Below are positions 34,605 through 42,534 of a DNA stretch of 64,000 bases, piece by piece (positions within the stretch are counted from its first letter, which is position 1; each line of letters opens with the position of its first letter). Where the stretch lies: IMG/VR virus record IMGVR_UViG_3300033550_000002, positions 1-64,000 of that record. One strand, 5' to 3'. The position numbers and the translations under genes were made by a program. Below the pieces are notes generated by a model. It saw only the letters and a program-made list of their open reading frames with translations, made no database searches and was not told where the DNA came from. The DNA is from a virus.

Positions 34605-34930
34605 TCGACGGCCCTCACGATCGCCTGGACATCGACGGAGCGGACGTCCTTGAAGCCGCGCAGGGCGTTCTCGATGTGCGACCGGCACAGGGTCGGGATC
34701 TCTCCGGCGTCGTAGTACGTGCCGTCGAAGAGGATTTCCGCCGACACGTACGCGCGGTTCCGGGTGCCTTCCGGCACGACCGGGAGCGAGTCGCCCCGGA
34801 GGGCCGCCCGGAGCCGCCTGGAGGCGATGCGCAATCCGGGCCGGTAGCGGTCGTCGGTCTTCGCGTCGTCGTGCAGGGCGTCCATCTCCAGCGCCATGGA
34901 CTCCAGCAGCTTGCGCTCTTCCTGGTTCAT
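34601..34930 (-). CDS. hypothetical protein
   Basis: 109 aa from ATG 34930, chosen because GAGAGGAAACG lies before it; ATG 34951 upstream falls in the terminator hairpin of the previous operon. Helical N-terminus, then a Tyr/Asp-rich strand region. Coupled to the YdjM-like gene by a 4-bp overlap. Confidence 0.5.
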   Translation of the reverse strand: MNQEERKLLESMALEMDALHDDAKTDDRYRPGLRIASRRLRAALRGDSLPVVPEGTRNRAYVSAEILFDGTYYDAGEIPTLCRSHIENALRGFKDVRSVDVQAIVRAVE

Positions 34931-34954
34931 CGTTTCCTCTCTCGTGGACATGCC

Positions 34955-34986
34955 GACGGCCGGGGCCCTTGCGGACCCCGGCCGTC
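34955..34986 (-). terminator. hairpin terminator downstream of 34996-35469
   Basis: GACGGCCGGGG (34955-34965) pairs with CCCCGGCCGTC (34976-34986), 11 bp, 10-nt loop. Confidence 0.75.
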
Positions 34987-34995
34987 AGGTCGTTC

Positions 34996-35469
34996 TCAGA
35001 TGCCGTTCTCCAGGGCCTCGACCCAGATCTCCTCGAAGCCCTTCTCGGCGCTCTCGTCGATCATCACCTTCGTGATCTCCTCGATCGTCTTGCCCTCCTT
35101 GTGCATCCGGACGATCCGGACGCAGCGCTCGGCCGACTTCATCCCGAGCTTGGCGCGGATCGAGAGGGCCGTGACGGGGTCCTGGCCGCCGACCACGGCC
35201 TCGTCGTTGTACGTGACCCACTCGGGCAGCTTCTTGCGGTAGCCCGCCTCGGCCAGCTCGACGGCCTCGGGGGTCGCGTCCTGGATGTCGCGGTGGAGCA
35301 GGCGGATCAGCTCCTGCTTGAGGTCCGCCTCGCTTTCGGTCTTGGCGCGCAGGGCCGCCTCGAAGGTCCGGACCGAGATGTAGATCGCGGCGTCCCGGCC
35401 GACGCCGAGCTTCTGCATGGTCTCCGACAGCATGTCCTGCGGGGAGCCGGGGTTCGTCGCCTTGGCCAT
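34996..35469 (-). CDS. hypothetical helical protein
   Basis: 157 aa, ATG 35469 with AGGAGAGG upstream. Residues 110-140 (LGMKSAERCVRIVRMHKEG then KTIEEITKVM) could form a helix-turn-helix, but confidence is low. Last gene of the operon that carries the NlpC/P60 lipoprotein and transglycosylase. Confidence 0.55.
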   Translation of the reverse strand: MAKATNPGSPQDMLSETMQKLGVGRDAAIYISVRTFEAALRAKTESEADLKQELIRLLHRDIQDATPEAVELAEAGYRKKLPEWVTYNDEAVVGGQDPVTALSIRAKLGMKSAERCVRIVRMHKEGKTIEEITKVMIDESAEKGFEEIWVEALENGI

Positions 35470-35494
35470 GTCTCTTTTCCTCTCCTCGGTCGGG

Positions 35495-36160
35495 TCAGGA
35501 GACCCGCGTCGCGCCGTAGTAGTCGCTCATGTAGCTGATCTTGTCGAAGCGGATCTTCGACCTGCTGTTCGGGGCGTGCAGCATGTACCCGCTGCCGACG
35601 TACAGCCCGACGTGGTGGATGCCGCGTTCGGTCTGGCCGTAGAACACCAGGTCGCCGGGACGCAGCGCGCTCTTCTTCGGGTGGACGTTGGTCGTCGCGT
35701 ACTGGTCGTTCGCCACGCGCGGGAGCTGCACCCCCGCCTTGGCGTACGCCGCCTGCATGAGGCCCGAGCAGTCGAAGCCGCCCTCCTCGTCGGACTCGCC
35801 GCCCCACACGTACTTGTGACCCAGCTTGGTCTGGGCCCAGTTGATCGCCGTGGCCCAGGCGGGTATCTCCTGGGAGCGGGCGGCCGGTGCCATGTCGTTC
35901 CGGGTTCCGACCGGGTCCTTCTTGGCCTTTTCGCCGGAGACCTTGGGCTTCTCCGGCTCCTTCGGCTTCGTGCGGTCCGCCCGGTCGGGGGCGGGTCGGG
36001 GGGCTCCGTCGGCGTAGGAGTTGACCTCCTGTATGGCCGGATTCTTGTTCGCCTTGGCGTTGCTGACCGGCGAGTCGCCGAGCGATCCGCAGCCCGTAAG
36101 GGCGAGAGCGGACAGGCTGGCCGTTGCGGCGGCCAGCGCCGCCCGGTGTCGCACCTTCAC
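35495..36160 (-). CDS. NlpC/P60 peptidoglycan endopeptidase lipoprotein
   Basis: 221 aa from GTG 36160. The N-terminal signal ends in a lipobox (ALTG-C24), so it should be exported and lipid-anchored. A Pro/Lys-rich spacer (45-100) leads to a NlpC/P60 domain with FDCSGL (C131), HHVGLYVG (H182/183) and a third polar residue near LHAPN. It would cut stem peptides of peptidoglycan from outside the membrane. Coupled to the transglycosylase gene by GTGA. Separate from the lysis cassette, so likely for envelope remodelling rather than lysis. Confidence 0.85.
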   Translation of the reverse strand: MKVRHRAALAAATASLSALALTGCGSLGDSPVSNAKANKNPAIQEVNSYADGAPRPAPDRADRTKPKEPEKPKVSGEKAKKDPVGTRNDMAPAARSQEIPAWATAINWAQTKLGHKYVWGGESDEEGGFDCSGLMQAAYAKAGVQLPRVANDQYATTNVHPKKSALRPGDLVFYGQTERGIHHVGLYVGSGYMLHAPNSRSKIRFDKISYMSDYYGATRVS

Positions 36161-36780
36161 TGCTCGAACCTCCCTGCCCGCTCGAAGATCAGGCGGACGT
36201 AGTCTCGGGTTTCCCTGTAGGGCGGGACGCCCTGGTACTTCTTCACCTTGTAGGCCCCGGCGTTGTACGAGGCCAGCATGTTCCTGCGCGGGTCACCGGG
36301 TACGTTCCTGACGTAGCTGGCCACCTTGCAGTCGTACACGGCGGCCGAGGGGATCGCGTCGGCGGGGTTGAGGATCTGCCTCTTTCCGTCGCCGTTGGCG
36401 TCGATCCCGTGATCGGCCCACGTTCCGGGCATGAACTGCGCGATGCCGCGCGCTCCGGCCGGAGAGTCCTGCTGACCGGAAACGACTTCCGGCTTGAATG
36501 CGATGCTCTCCTGGTAGAGCTGCGAAGCCAGAAGTGCGGGGGTCAGGGAATCACACAGGTTTCCCCACTTGTTGAAGAGGGCTTCCCACTCCTTCTTCGG
36601 AACGGAACCGGGCCGGATCGGCCCGCCCTTTCCGGAGAACTTGTAGCTCTTCTCCGTGGACTCGTTGGTCTGAGTGTTCGCGCTGGCAACCGTCTGCGGC
36701 GCGTCGCCGGTATCCGTCAGGGCGAAGTAACCGCCCGTCAGGAGAAAGCCGACAACGAACACGCCTCCTGCTCTTCGCAT
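36157..36780 (-). CDS. membrane-anchored lytic transglycosylase (SLT domain)
   Basis: 207 aa, ATG 36780 with GGAGGAGAG upstream. One N-terminal membrane anchor (residues 5-20), a linker, and an SLT/lysozyme-like domain with the catalytic Glu at 91 (QLYQESIAF), GARGIAQFMPGTW and NMLASYNAGAY. A DANGDGK loop resembles a calcium site. With the NlpC/P60 lipoprotein it would open the wall locally, as VirB1-type enzymes do in conjugation. Expressed from its own promoter with a CCTAGGCC site. Confidence 0.85.
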   Translation of the reverse strand: MRRAGGVFVVGFLLTGGYFALTDTGDAPQTVASANTQTNESTEKSYKFSGKGGPIRPGSVPKKEWEALFNKWGNLCDSLTPALLASQLYQESIAFKPEVVSGQQDSPAGARGIAQFMPGTWADHGIDANGDGKRQILNPADAIPSAAVYDCKVASYVRNVPGDPRRNMLASYNAGAYKVKKYQGVPPYRETRDYVRLIFERAGRFEQ

Positions 36781-36800
36781 CTCTCCTCCTTCCGTGATTC

Positions 36801-36829
36801 CACCGTAACACTGACCTAGGCCATGTTCA
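36801..36829 (-). promoter_or_regulatory. promoter with CCTAGGCC operator
   Basis: Minus strand: TTGAAC (36824-36829), 17-nt spacer, TACGGT (36801-36806). The palindrome ATGGCCTAGGTCA (core 36814-36821) lies in the spacer. Drives the transglycosylase/lipoprotein operon. Confidence 0.6.
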
Positions 36830-36856
36830 ACCCCCAGTTTTCCCCCAACAAGCCGA

Positions 36857-36888
36857 AACGGCCGGACCCCTTGAGGGGTCCGGCCGTT
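36857..36888 (-). terminator. hairpin terminator downstream of 36888-37475
   Basis: AACGGCCGGACCCC (36857-36870) pairs perfectly with GGGGTCCGGCCGTT (36875-36888), 14 bp with a 4-nt loop. It touches the stop codon. Confidence 0.85.
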
Positions 36889-37475
36889 CAGCCGACCTGG
36901 AGAAGCTGCGGAATCCACTGCCCGATCGCGAAGGTCACGTCGGCGAACCAGCCACCGCCGAGCGGCCACAGGAAGCCGCAGATCGCGCCGTACATCAGGT
37001 CCTTCATGTCGTCGTCCCGGCTCCGCATCGCCATGCCGAGCAGGAAGAAGCACAGGCCCGCCGCGCCGATGTCGGCGATGATGGGCCAGTCGGCGATGCC
37101 GAGGACGATGCCCTGGAACCACTCGACGATCGAGAGGATCGCGCCCGGCTGGCTGCTGACGATCGCCGTCATGCCGAACGCGCCGAAGCCCCAGGTCATG
37201 AGGGACTTCCAGTCGATGCCCTCCATGTCGTCGCGCTTGGACCACTTGTCGAGCATCCGCTTCGTCGGGTCGGTGATGAGCCGGTCTCCAACGGAGACGA
37301 TCAGCGGCCCCCACGGACCCATCGAGACGATCTCGCCGGAGCCCTTGCGCTTACGACCACGGATGCACCAGGCCGAGAAGACCAGCATCACGATCCCGAC
37401 ACCGGCCATCGACATGTGGCCGACCCAGGAGTTCTGCGGGACGTCGATCTGCTGCTGCTGAAGTGCGAGAATCAC
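36888..37475 (-). CDS. polytopic membrane protein, unknown
   Basis: 195 aa from GTG 37475. About four transmembrane helices (MAGVGIVMLVFSAWCI, LMTWGFGAFGMTAIV, IIADIGAAGLCFFLLGMAM, AICGFLWPLGGGWFADV) with a charged loop between the first two. The third and last leave a Trp/Gln-rich C-terminus. Its operon partners are another polytopic protein and two tiny proteins. Organisation is reminiscent of plasmid spread/transfer membrane proteins; no direct homology is claimed. Confidence 0.65.
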   Translation of the reverse strand: MILALQQQQIDVPQNSWVGHMSMAGVGIVMLVFSAWCIRGRKRKGSGEIVSMGPWGPLIVSVGDRLITDPTKRMLDKWSKRDDMEGIDWKSLMTWGFGAFGMTAIVSSQPGAILSIVEWFQGIVLGIADWPIIADIGAAGLCFFLLGMAMRSRDDDMKDLMYGAICGFLWPLGGGWFADVTFAIGQWIPQLLQVG

Positions 37476-37579
37476 CTTTCTTCTCCTCTTCGTGGGTTCT
37501 CTTCCAGGTGGACGAGCCACCAGTACCCCCGGCCGATTTGACTCGGCTGACCCGACTCGCGGCGGGGGCCCTTGTGCAT
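37472..37579 (-). CDS. 35-aa basic peptide, coupled
   Basis: ATG 37579 overlaps the upstream stop (TGATG), and the stop overlaps the next GTG (GTGA), so translation is coupled on both sides. Sequence is basic with a central GYWWLVHLEEN. Such perfect coupling argues that it is real, but nothing else supports a function. Confidence 0.5.
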   Translation of the reverse strand: MHKGPRRESGQPSQIGRGYWWLVHLEENPRRGEER

Positions 37580-38541
37580 CACCAGGCTGCGTCCGGTGCG
37601 TTGAGCAGGAAGCCGGTGACGATGGAGGCCAGCGGCATCATGAGCAGGATGTGCGTGGCCCCCAGGGGAAGCCGCTTCTCGACGCGGTCGAAGACCCACA
37701 TCGTGAAGTAGTACGCGGTGCAGAACAGTCCGGCGACCCAGATGAGCCACCACTCCAGGACCCACGGCCCCCCGAACATCGCGGTCACCTGGTCGGGGTA
37801 CGAGACCCCGGTCAGGAAGACCAGCGGGACCAGGTAGGGGAGCCGGTTGAGCCAGCGGAGGGCGAAGCCGCCCAGCCTGCTCACGTGCGTCGCCTGACCC
37901 AGGTAGTTGGTGCTGATGTTCCGGATCGACAGGATGAGCATCGGGAGGAGCCCGATGATCACGGCCCAGATGAGCGAACCCATCCGGCCGGTCTCCCCGG
38001 CCATGACCAGGGTGTCGCGGAACCAGCGACCGGGTCCGTTCATGATTCCCCACTCGGAACCCTGCCCGGCGGCCAGAACGCTGGCATCGTGCGCCGGGGC
38101 AATCAGGGTTCGTCCGGAGAGAAGAACGATCCGGTCGTAGGCCGCAACGAAGAGCTGCGGTCCGGCCGCCCAGGAGAGCGCCGACGAGAGGAGGAAGGAG
38201 GTGACGTAGGGCTTGGTCCGTCCGTTCCTCAGGTCGAGGACTCCTCGCATGGACCCGATGACCTTCAGGACCGGCTCGACGACTTCACCGGCCAGCTTCT
38301 TCTCCTCGGCGACCCGTTCCTTCACGGGCTCCAGAATCTCTGCGGCGTCCTTTCGGACTTCCGCTTCCTTGGACTTCGCCGCCTTGCGACCCTCGGCCCA
38401 CTTGGAGCGAGCCGAGTTCGCCTTTTCCTTCAGCTTCCGCAGGTCGCTTTTCAGCGTCCTCGGCGGCTTGCGGCTGGCCCCCTTGAGGTGCACGGTGGGG
38501 GCCTTCTTCGGCTTGGGGGGTACCCCGGTCGAAGTTGCCAC
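37579..38541 (-). CDS. large membrane protein with cytoplasmic coiled coil
   Basis: 320 aa from GTG 38541, with GGAGAA upstream. Residues 1-110 are highly charged and helical (LRKLKEKANSARSKWAEGRK), then five or six transmembrane segments from about 125 to 315 (LLSSALSWAAGPQLFVAAY, LIWAVIIGLLPMLILSI, VLEWWLIWVAGLFCTAYYF, ILLMMPLASIVTGFLL). The layout resembles VirB6/TrbL-like or Spd-type channel components of transfer systems. This is inference from topology only. Confidence 0.6.
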   Translation of the reverse strand: MATSTGVPPKPKKAPTVHLKGASRKPPRTLKSDLRKLKEKANSARSKWAEGRKAAKSKEAEVRKDAAEILEPVKERVAEEKKLAGEVVEPVLKVIGSMRGVLDLRNGRTKPYVTSFLLSSALSWAAGPQLFVAAYDRIVLLSGRTLIAPAHDASVLAAGQGSEWGIMNGPGRWFRDTLVMAGETGRMGSLIWAVIIGLLPMLILSIRNISTNYLGQATHVSRLGGFALRWLNRLPYLVPLVFLTGVSYPDQVTAMFGGPWVLEWWLIWVAGLFCTAYYFTMWVFDRVEKRLPLGATHILLMMPLASIVTGFLLNAPDAAW

Positions 38542-38553
38542 GGTTCTCCTTCG

Positions 38554-38703
38554 CTACGGCTTCCCGTCGGACGCCAGCCCGATGGTCTCCACCACGCGGT
38601 CCTCCACGCGCTGGATATCCTGGGAAGAGCTGTAGTCCGTCAGGGTCGAAAGCTCCGCCTGGGCGACGGAGTTCTGCTGGGCGTTGCTGTCGTTCTGCGC
38701 CAT
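38554..38703 (-). CDS. 49-aa polar peptide, first gene of membrane operon
   Basis: ATG 38703 (or ATG 38709 two codons upstream) follows AGTAGGTG. Gln/Ser/Asp-rich with a helical C-terminal half (DIQRVEDRVVETIGLA). It sits 13 bp before the coiled-coil membrane protein and directly behind the divergent promoter region shared with the GntR-type regulator. Confidence 0.5.
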   Translation of the reverse strand: MAQNDSNAQQNSVAQAELSTLTDYSSSQDIQRVEDRVVETIGLASDGKP

Positions 38704-38731
38704 CGTCATCACCTACTTTCCTGGCTGGCGC

Positions 38732-38770
38732 TTGTGACTTCAGCATGACACAATACGGCCTAGGCCACAA
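38732..38770. promoter_or_regulatory. divergent promoter region with perfect CCTAGGCC palindrome
   Basis: CGGCCTAGGCCA (core 38759-38766) lies between the leftward membrane operon and the rightward regulator gene. Minus strand: TTGTGG (38765-38770), 17-nt spacer, CATGCT (38742-38747). Plus strand: TTGTGA (38732-38737) with a poor -10. The operator overlaps both promoters, which fits autoregulation plus control of the membrane operon. Confidence 0.6.
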
Positions 38771-38789
38771 GTGGAGACGAGGAGAAAAC

Positions 38790-39524
38790 GTGACCGACCA
38801 GATTCCCAAGTACCGCGTCATCGCGGGCATTTACCGGGGGCAGGTGACCTCCGGTGCGCTGGAGCCGGGGTCTCCGCTGCCGTCGCGGCGCAAGCTGGCG
38901 AAGCTGCACGAGACCTCGCGCGTGACGATAGACCGCGTGGTCGAACTTCTGACGGCCGAGGGCGTGCTGGAACCGTCGGACGGCAATCGCCCTCCGGTCG
39001 TGGCCGACATCACCCAGCGGACGGCGACGATCCAGAACCGGATCGAGAACGCTGCCGCGACCGGACGCGCGCTGGGCGAGAAGGAGACCTCGAAGATCCT
39101 GCGGATCGAGGAGGTTCCGTGCCCGGCCGACATCGCTCCGCTGCTCGGCGTCAAGACCGGCGAGCCGGTCGTCTGCCGGGAGCGGCTGAACCTCATCGAC
39201 GGGGAACCGGTCGCCACCGGCCGTTCGTACTACCCGCCCGAGGTCACCGACCTGACGCCCGAACTGCGGCAGCCGGTCTCGATCCCCTCCGGCTCCCGCG
39301 AGCTGGCGGCCGAGCGGATGGGCTCGAACCAGAAGGACGTGATCACGATCATCACGTCCCGCCTGGCGAACGACCGCGAGCGGAAGCTGCTGGAGCTGGC
39401 CAGCCCGTTCAGCGTCGTGACGCAGGCCGCCCGCAGGGTCCTGCTGGCCAACGGCCGGGTCATCGAGGTCGCCCTGAAGATCGGAGAGGGCTCTCGGCCG
39501 CAGTCCTTCTACACGGCCCTGTGA
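38790..39524 (+). CDS. GntR/HutC-family regulator (KorA/TraR-like)
   Basis: 244 aa from GTG 38790, with GAGGAGAAAA upstream; in-frame extension to 38535 overlaps the divergent operon and is spurious. N-terminal GntR winged helix (residues 5-70: SGALEPGSPLPSRRKLAKLH, VTIDRVVELL) and a C-terminal UTRA-type effector domain (about 85-240: EPVVCRERLNLIDGEPVA). Streptomyces plasmids pIJ101, pSN22 and pSAM2 use GntR-type repressors to control transfer genes. It is the only rightward gene amid leftward operons, next to a perfect CCTAGGCC site. Confidence 0.85.
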   Translation: MTDQIPKYRVIAGIYRGQVTSGALEPGSPLPSRRKLAKLHETSRVTIDRVVELLTAEGVLEPSDGNRPPVVADITQRTATIQNRIENAAATGRALGEKETSKILRIEEVPCPADIAPLLGVKTGEPVVCRERLNLIDGEPVATGRSYYPPEVTDLTPELRQPVSIPSGSRELAAERMGSNQKDVITIITSRLANDRERKLLELASPFSVVTQAARRVLLANGRVIEVALKIGEGSRPQSFYTAL

Positions 39525-39537
39525 GGACCCGATGCAG

Positions 39538-39583
39538 AAACGAAAATCCCCCGCTCCTCTCTGAGGGCGGGGGATTTCGTTTT
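39538..39583. terminator. bidirectional terminator
   Basis: AAACGAAAATCCCCCGC pairs with GCGGGGGATTTCGTTTT around an 11-14 nt loop. A/T-rich flanks on both sides suit termination of the regulator gene (rightward) and the gene at 39586-39867 (leftward). Confidence 0.8.
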
Positions 39584-39585
39584 GC

Positions 39586-39867
39586 TCAAGAGCCGTTCTC
39601 CAGCGTTCGGCGAAGCAGGGTATCCTCCCTCGCATCCTTCTTCCGCTGAAGCGCGTTCCTGCGTCTGGGCTCCTTCACGTAGACGTGCCACCATCCGCAC
39701 GCCTTGTGCGGGAGGGCCTGGTGGATGTTCCCCTGGAAGGACGGCGTCCGACGTGCTTCCTTGCGGGCCTCGCCCTCGTACAGGCAGGGCAGGAGGTCCG
39801 ACTCGCAGGTCTCCGCGTGGACGTACACCCTCGGAGCCGGAACCTCGTACCGCTCTTTCCGGCTCAT
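39586..39867 (-). CDS. hypothetical basic protein
   Basis: 93 aa, ATG 39867 overlapping the upstream stop (ATGA). Contains three cysteines and several His (HAETCESDLLPCLYEGEA ... HKACGWWHVYV), possibly a zinc site, and a very basic C-terminal third. Function unknown. Confidence 0.5.
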   Translation of the reverse strand: MSRKERYEVPAPRVYVHAETCESDLLPCLYEGEARKEARRTPSFQGNIHQALPHKACGWWHVYVKEPRRRNALQRKKDAREDTLLRRTLENGS

Positions 39868-40502
39868 CCGGCCGTCGCCAGGACCAGACCCTCGAAGTCC
39901 GCCAGAACCACCTGGGCGGCCTTCTGGCGGCCTGCGAACTCGACGGTGCCGGTCACCTCGCCGCCGGGCGGGATGATCCGCGAGCCGGGCGCGAGCGTGC
40001 CCTCTCCGACCATTCCGGTCCGGCCGTCGGCCATGAACAGGTTGGCCGTCACCGTGACCGGCTTGTCGGTGCCGTTGCGGACGGTCAGCTCGATGAGGAT
40101 TCCGGTCCGGCCGGTGCCCGCGTCGCGCCGGGTCATCTCGATCCGGCCCGGAGCCTTCTCGTCCGCCGTGACGCCCTCACGGGCGTCCACGCTGGCCGCC
40201 TCCTGCGGGCCGCCGCCCGCAGCCGGGAACAGCTCCTGCGGCTGCCCGGCCTCCTGCGGCCCGGCCTTCGGCTCCACCGGGGAATCGGGGGCGACGGCCC
40301 ACAGCGTGCCCGCCACGGCCACGGCAGCCACGGCGGTGATGACCAGACCCTTGCGGGACCGCTTCTTCCCGGCCGCAGCCTCCGTGACCGGCGGCACGGG
40401 CGGCGCGGGCGGCGCGGGCGGCATGGGCTCGGGGTCGTGCCAGGGCTCGGCCGGGCGCTCGCTCTCGGCGTCCGGCATGTCCTGCCTCCACCAGTCGGTC
40501 AC
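39864..40502 (-). CDS. single-span exported protein with Pro-rich N-terminus
   Basis: 212 aa from GTG 40502, with GGAGGAAAG upstream. Proline-rich cytoplasmic part (residues 10-40), one transmembrane helix (LVITAVAAVAVAGTLWAVA, about 45-63), a disordered Pro/Gly linker, and an extracellular beta domain (about 110-212) of the type seen in DUF4352-like lipoproteins. Likely displayed outside the host membrane; could affect superinfection or recipient contact. The operon also contains two small proteins. Confidence 0.6.
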   Translation of the reverse strand: MTDWWRQDMPDAESERPAEPWHDPEPMPPAPPAPPVPPVTEAAAGKKRSRKGLVITAVAAVAVAGTLWAVAPDSPVEPKAGPQEAGQPQELFPAAGGGPQEAASVDAREGVTADEKAPGRIEMTRRDAGTGRTGILIELTVRNGTDKPVTVTANLFMADGRTGMVGEGTLAPGSRIIPPGGEVTGTVEFAGRQKAAQVVLADFEGLVLATAG

Positions 40503-40711
40503 TTCTTTCCTCCGCTCCTGAGCATCTTCACGATCTTCGGCGCGGCACCGCTCACCGCTCCGGCCGCGACCGCCCCCGCACCCGGCAGCCCCATCGCCTT
40601 GAAGGCCGCGCTGTCGAGCGCCACGCCGACCAGCGCGGCGGTCGCCACGCTGTCGTCCACCTCGTCCTCCACGACCTTCTGCAAGGCCCACCCCACGACC
40701 TTCTCGATCAC
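40499..40711 (-). CDS. small hydrophobic Ala/Gly-rich protein
   Basis: 70 aa from GTG 40711, overlapping the upstream stop (GTGA). Amphipathic helix, then an Ala/Gly/Val-rich stretch (residues 22-58), ending in a basic RSGGKK. It may associate with the membrane. Function unknown. Confidence 0.5.
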   Translation of the reverse strand: MIEKVVGWALQKVVEDEVDDSVATAALVGVALDSAAFKAMGLPGAGAVAAGAVSGAAPKIVKMLRSGGKK

Positions 40712-41019
40712 GGCAGCAGGCCCGTCATCTCGTGGACACCGAGGACCGCCAGGTACTCGAAGCTCCAGAAGGTGACGCTCTCCCCGTCGCCGTCCTCCAC
40801 CATCGAGCCCTTGACGACGGTGTAGCGGATGCCGGTCCGGTCCCGGTACACGAACCCCGGCGGCATGATCGGAAGGGTCGGTGCCTGGTTGTCCCCCCAG
40901 GGGACCACCCGGATCACCACGTACTGCATGGGGTTCGCGGGGTCGTTGTCCACGACCGGCTGGATGGTGACCCGGTTCTGGGCCTGGTCGCTGGATGAAG
41001 TCTCAAGTCGCCAGCTCAT
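40708..41019 (-). CDS. hypothetical beta-rich protein
   Basis: 103 aa, ATG 41019 after AGGAGAGAACGAG. Predominantly beta strands with a WxF/Y-rich C-terminal third (VTFWSFEYLAVLGVHE). First gene of the four-gene leftward unit 39586-41019. No family recognised. Confidence 0.5.
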   Translation of the reverse strand: MSWRLETSSSDQAQNRVTIQPVVDNDPANPMQYVVIRVVPWGDNQAPTLPIMPPGFVYRDRTGIRYTVVKGSMVEDGDGESVTFWSFEYLAVLGVHEMTGLLP

Positions 41020-41069
41020 CTCGTTCTCCTCTCCTCAATACATCCAGAATACAGGGAAGTTGAAAAGCC

Positions 41070-41097
41070 GGAAGCCCCCTCCGCAGAGGGGGCTTCC
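41070..41097 (-). terminator. hairpin terminator downstream of 41108-42274
   Basis: GGAAGCCCCCTC (41070-41081) pairs with GAGGGGGCTTCC (41086-41097), perfect 12-bp stem, 4-nt loop. Confidence 0.85.
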
Positions 41098-41107
41098 GTG
41101 TGTTGCG

Positions 41108-42274
41108 TCACGCGTCGTCGCCGAGCCAGTCGACGAGGTCGTTCTCCTCGAACCAGTCGAGCGGGAACCGGCGGGTGGCCTCGGAGAGGCGCGGCGGCCG
41201 GATGCGGTTGGCCTCGCAGAACGACGCCTTCGTGATGCCGCCGGTCACGTGGTTCGCGGCGTAGTACTGCCGGGCCATCGCGAGCTGCTTCATCTCGCCG
41301 TCGCTCAGGGAGAGACCGGCGTTCTGGGCCAGCTCGCGAACCGGGGCCGCGACCGGGGCGGAGGAACCGCCGGAGAGGACTTCGCCACGGATCAGCATCG
41401 GCTGCCGGAGGGCGATCTCGGCCTCGGCGTCCAGACGCTCCAGCGTGATCTCCTGCCGCGAGCGCATGGTGTCGATCGCGAGACGGGAGTCGAGCTGGGC
41501 CTTCATGAGCTTCAGGTCGTTCGAGCGCCGCAGGGCGTCGGTTTCCAGCTCGTGCTTCAGCTCGGCCTCCAGGCGGTCCTTCTCGGCCTTGGCGCGGGCC
41601 GCCTCGATCTCGGCCTCGTTCTTCGCCTTCTCGTCGGCCAGCTCCGCCGCGTGCTTCGCCTTGCGGTCGGCCATCTCGGCCTCGTGCTTGCGGCGCTTCG
41701 CGGTCATGTCGGCCTCGTGCTCCTCGGCCGTGGCGTCGGCCTGGGCCGCCTTGCGCCGGGAGGCCCGGTGGGTCTCGGCGATCTCCGCCTTCTCCTCGTC
41801 GGTCAGGTCGTACGGGTCCTTGAGGTCCGCCATGGCGAACATCCAGGCGACCCGGGTGAGGAGCGGAAGGACCGCCGCGAACGCCGCTTCGCCGCCGCCC
41901 ATCCGGCTGCCGTGGTAGGCGAGCAGCGAGACGAGGAACAGCACTTCGAGCCAGCCGATGATCGGGACCAGGTTCACGGGCTTCTTGCCCTTGCCCCGGC
42001 GGTTGAACATCAGGCGGACGCCCCGGTACTCGGCGTACAGCGTGGCGCTCCAGGCGATGTCGGCCGTGGCCGCCGCCGAGAGGGCGATCGGGCTGACCTC
42101 GCCGAGGTTGTTCATGTCCAGGCCGCCGGGCTGGTACAGGTCCAGCAGCGAGTACGTCGACCAGATGATGGAACCGAGGGAAAGCAGCGAAGCCAGCAGA
42201 ACGAGGAAGGTGAACTTCCGCCTCTCGTTCGCCTCCACCGATTCCGCCGTTTCGGCCTTCTTGAACTCCGACAT
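41108..42274 (-). CDS. SpdB/DUF2637-like four-span membrane protein with coiled coil
   Basis: 388 aa, ATG 42274. Four N-terminal transmembrane helices (about 22-48, 60-84, 101-121, 129-148), then a long Glu/Lys/Ala coiled coil (about 155-300), then a C-terminal domain ending in DWFEENDLVDWLGDD with a helix-turn-helix-like segment (GGITKASFCEANRIRPPRLS). Streptomyces plasmid spread proteins (SpdB type) share the four-helix N-terminus with a cytoplasmic tail. In plasmids they aid intramycelial DNA spread. It has its own promoter with a CCTAGGCC operator. Confidence 0.6.
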   Translation of the reverse strand: MSEFKKAETAESVEANERRKFTFLVLLASLLSLGSIIWSTYSLLDLYQPGGLDMNNLGEVSPIALSAAATADIAWSATLYAEYRGVRLMFNRRGKGKKPVNLVPIIGWLEVLFLVSLLAYHGSRMGGGEAAFAAVLPLLTRVAWMFAMADLKDPYDLTDEEKAEIAETHRASRRKAAQADATAEEHEADMTAKRRKHEAEMADRKAKHAAELADEKAKNEAEIEAARAKAEKDRLEAELKHELETDALRRSNDLKLMKAQLDSRLAIDTMRSRQEITLERLDAEAEIALRQPMLIRGEVLSGGSSAPVAAPVRELAQNAGLSLSDGEMKQLAMARQYYAANHVTGGITKASFCEANRIRPPRLSEATRRFPLDWFEENDLVDWLGDDA

Positions 42275-42318
42275 GTTCTTCTCCGTCTCCGAGGCCCCCC
42301 GTGGGGGCGATACGCATG

Positions 42319-42347
42319 ACTCTTCCAGTCGGCCTAGGCCATGTCAA
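42319..42347 (-). promoter_or_regulatory. promoter with CCTAGGCC operator
   Basis: Minus strand: perfect TTGACA (42342-42347), 17-nt spacer containing TGGCCTAGGCC, and AAGAGT (42319-42324). The strongest -35 of the operator-bearing promoters. Drives the SpdB-like gene. Confidence 0.7.
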
Positions 42348-42534
42348 GCCCGGATCGGCGTTTTCCTCAAATCGGCCCTCCAGGAAACACGTTCGTCCGA
42401 TTTGGGACCCTTCGCCCCGAAGGTCTCCGATGTCGCTCCAGAGTGCGGTGATTCGTCCGATTCGGTAGGAGAAGAACCAGGTTCCCCGGCGGACTTCCAG
42501 CAGTCTGGAAGCCCGCCCGAACTTCTGGAAGGTG
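42348..42534. other. intergenic region with short direct repeats
   Basis: No credible gene. TTCGTCCGATT occurs at 42392-42402 and 42452-42462. An inverted CTTCCAG/CTGGAAG pair and a further TTCTGGAAGG lie at 42498-42535. Possibly regulatory; the CGATTCGG words resemble those in the 46.8-47.0 kb region. Confidence 0.4.

Noticed and set aside
38535-38789. N-terminal extension of the GntR-type regulator
   Set aside because: It would run through the divergent operon and the operator; GTG 38790 has a good ribosome-binding site and begins right at the conserved domain.
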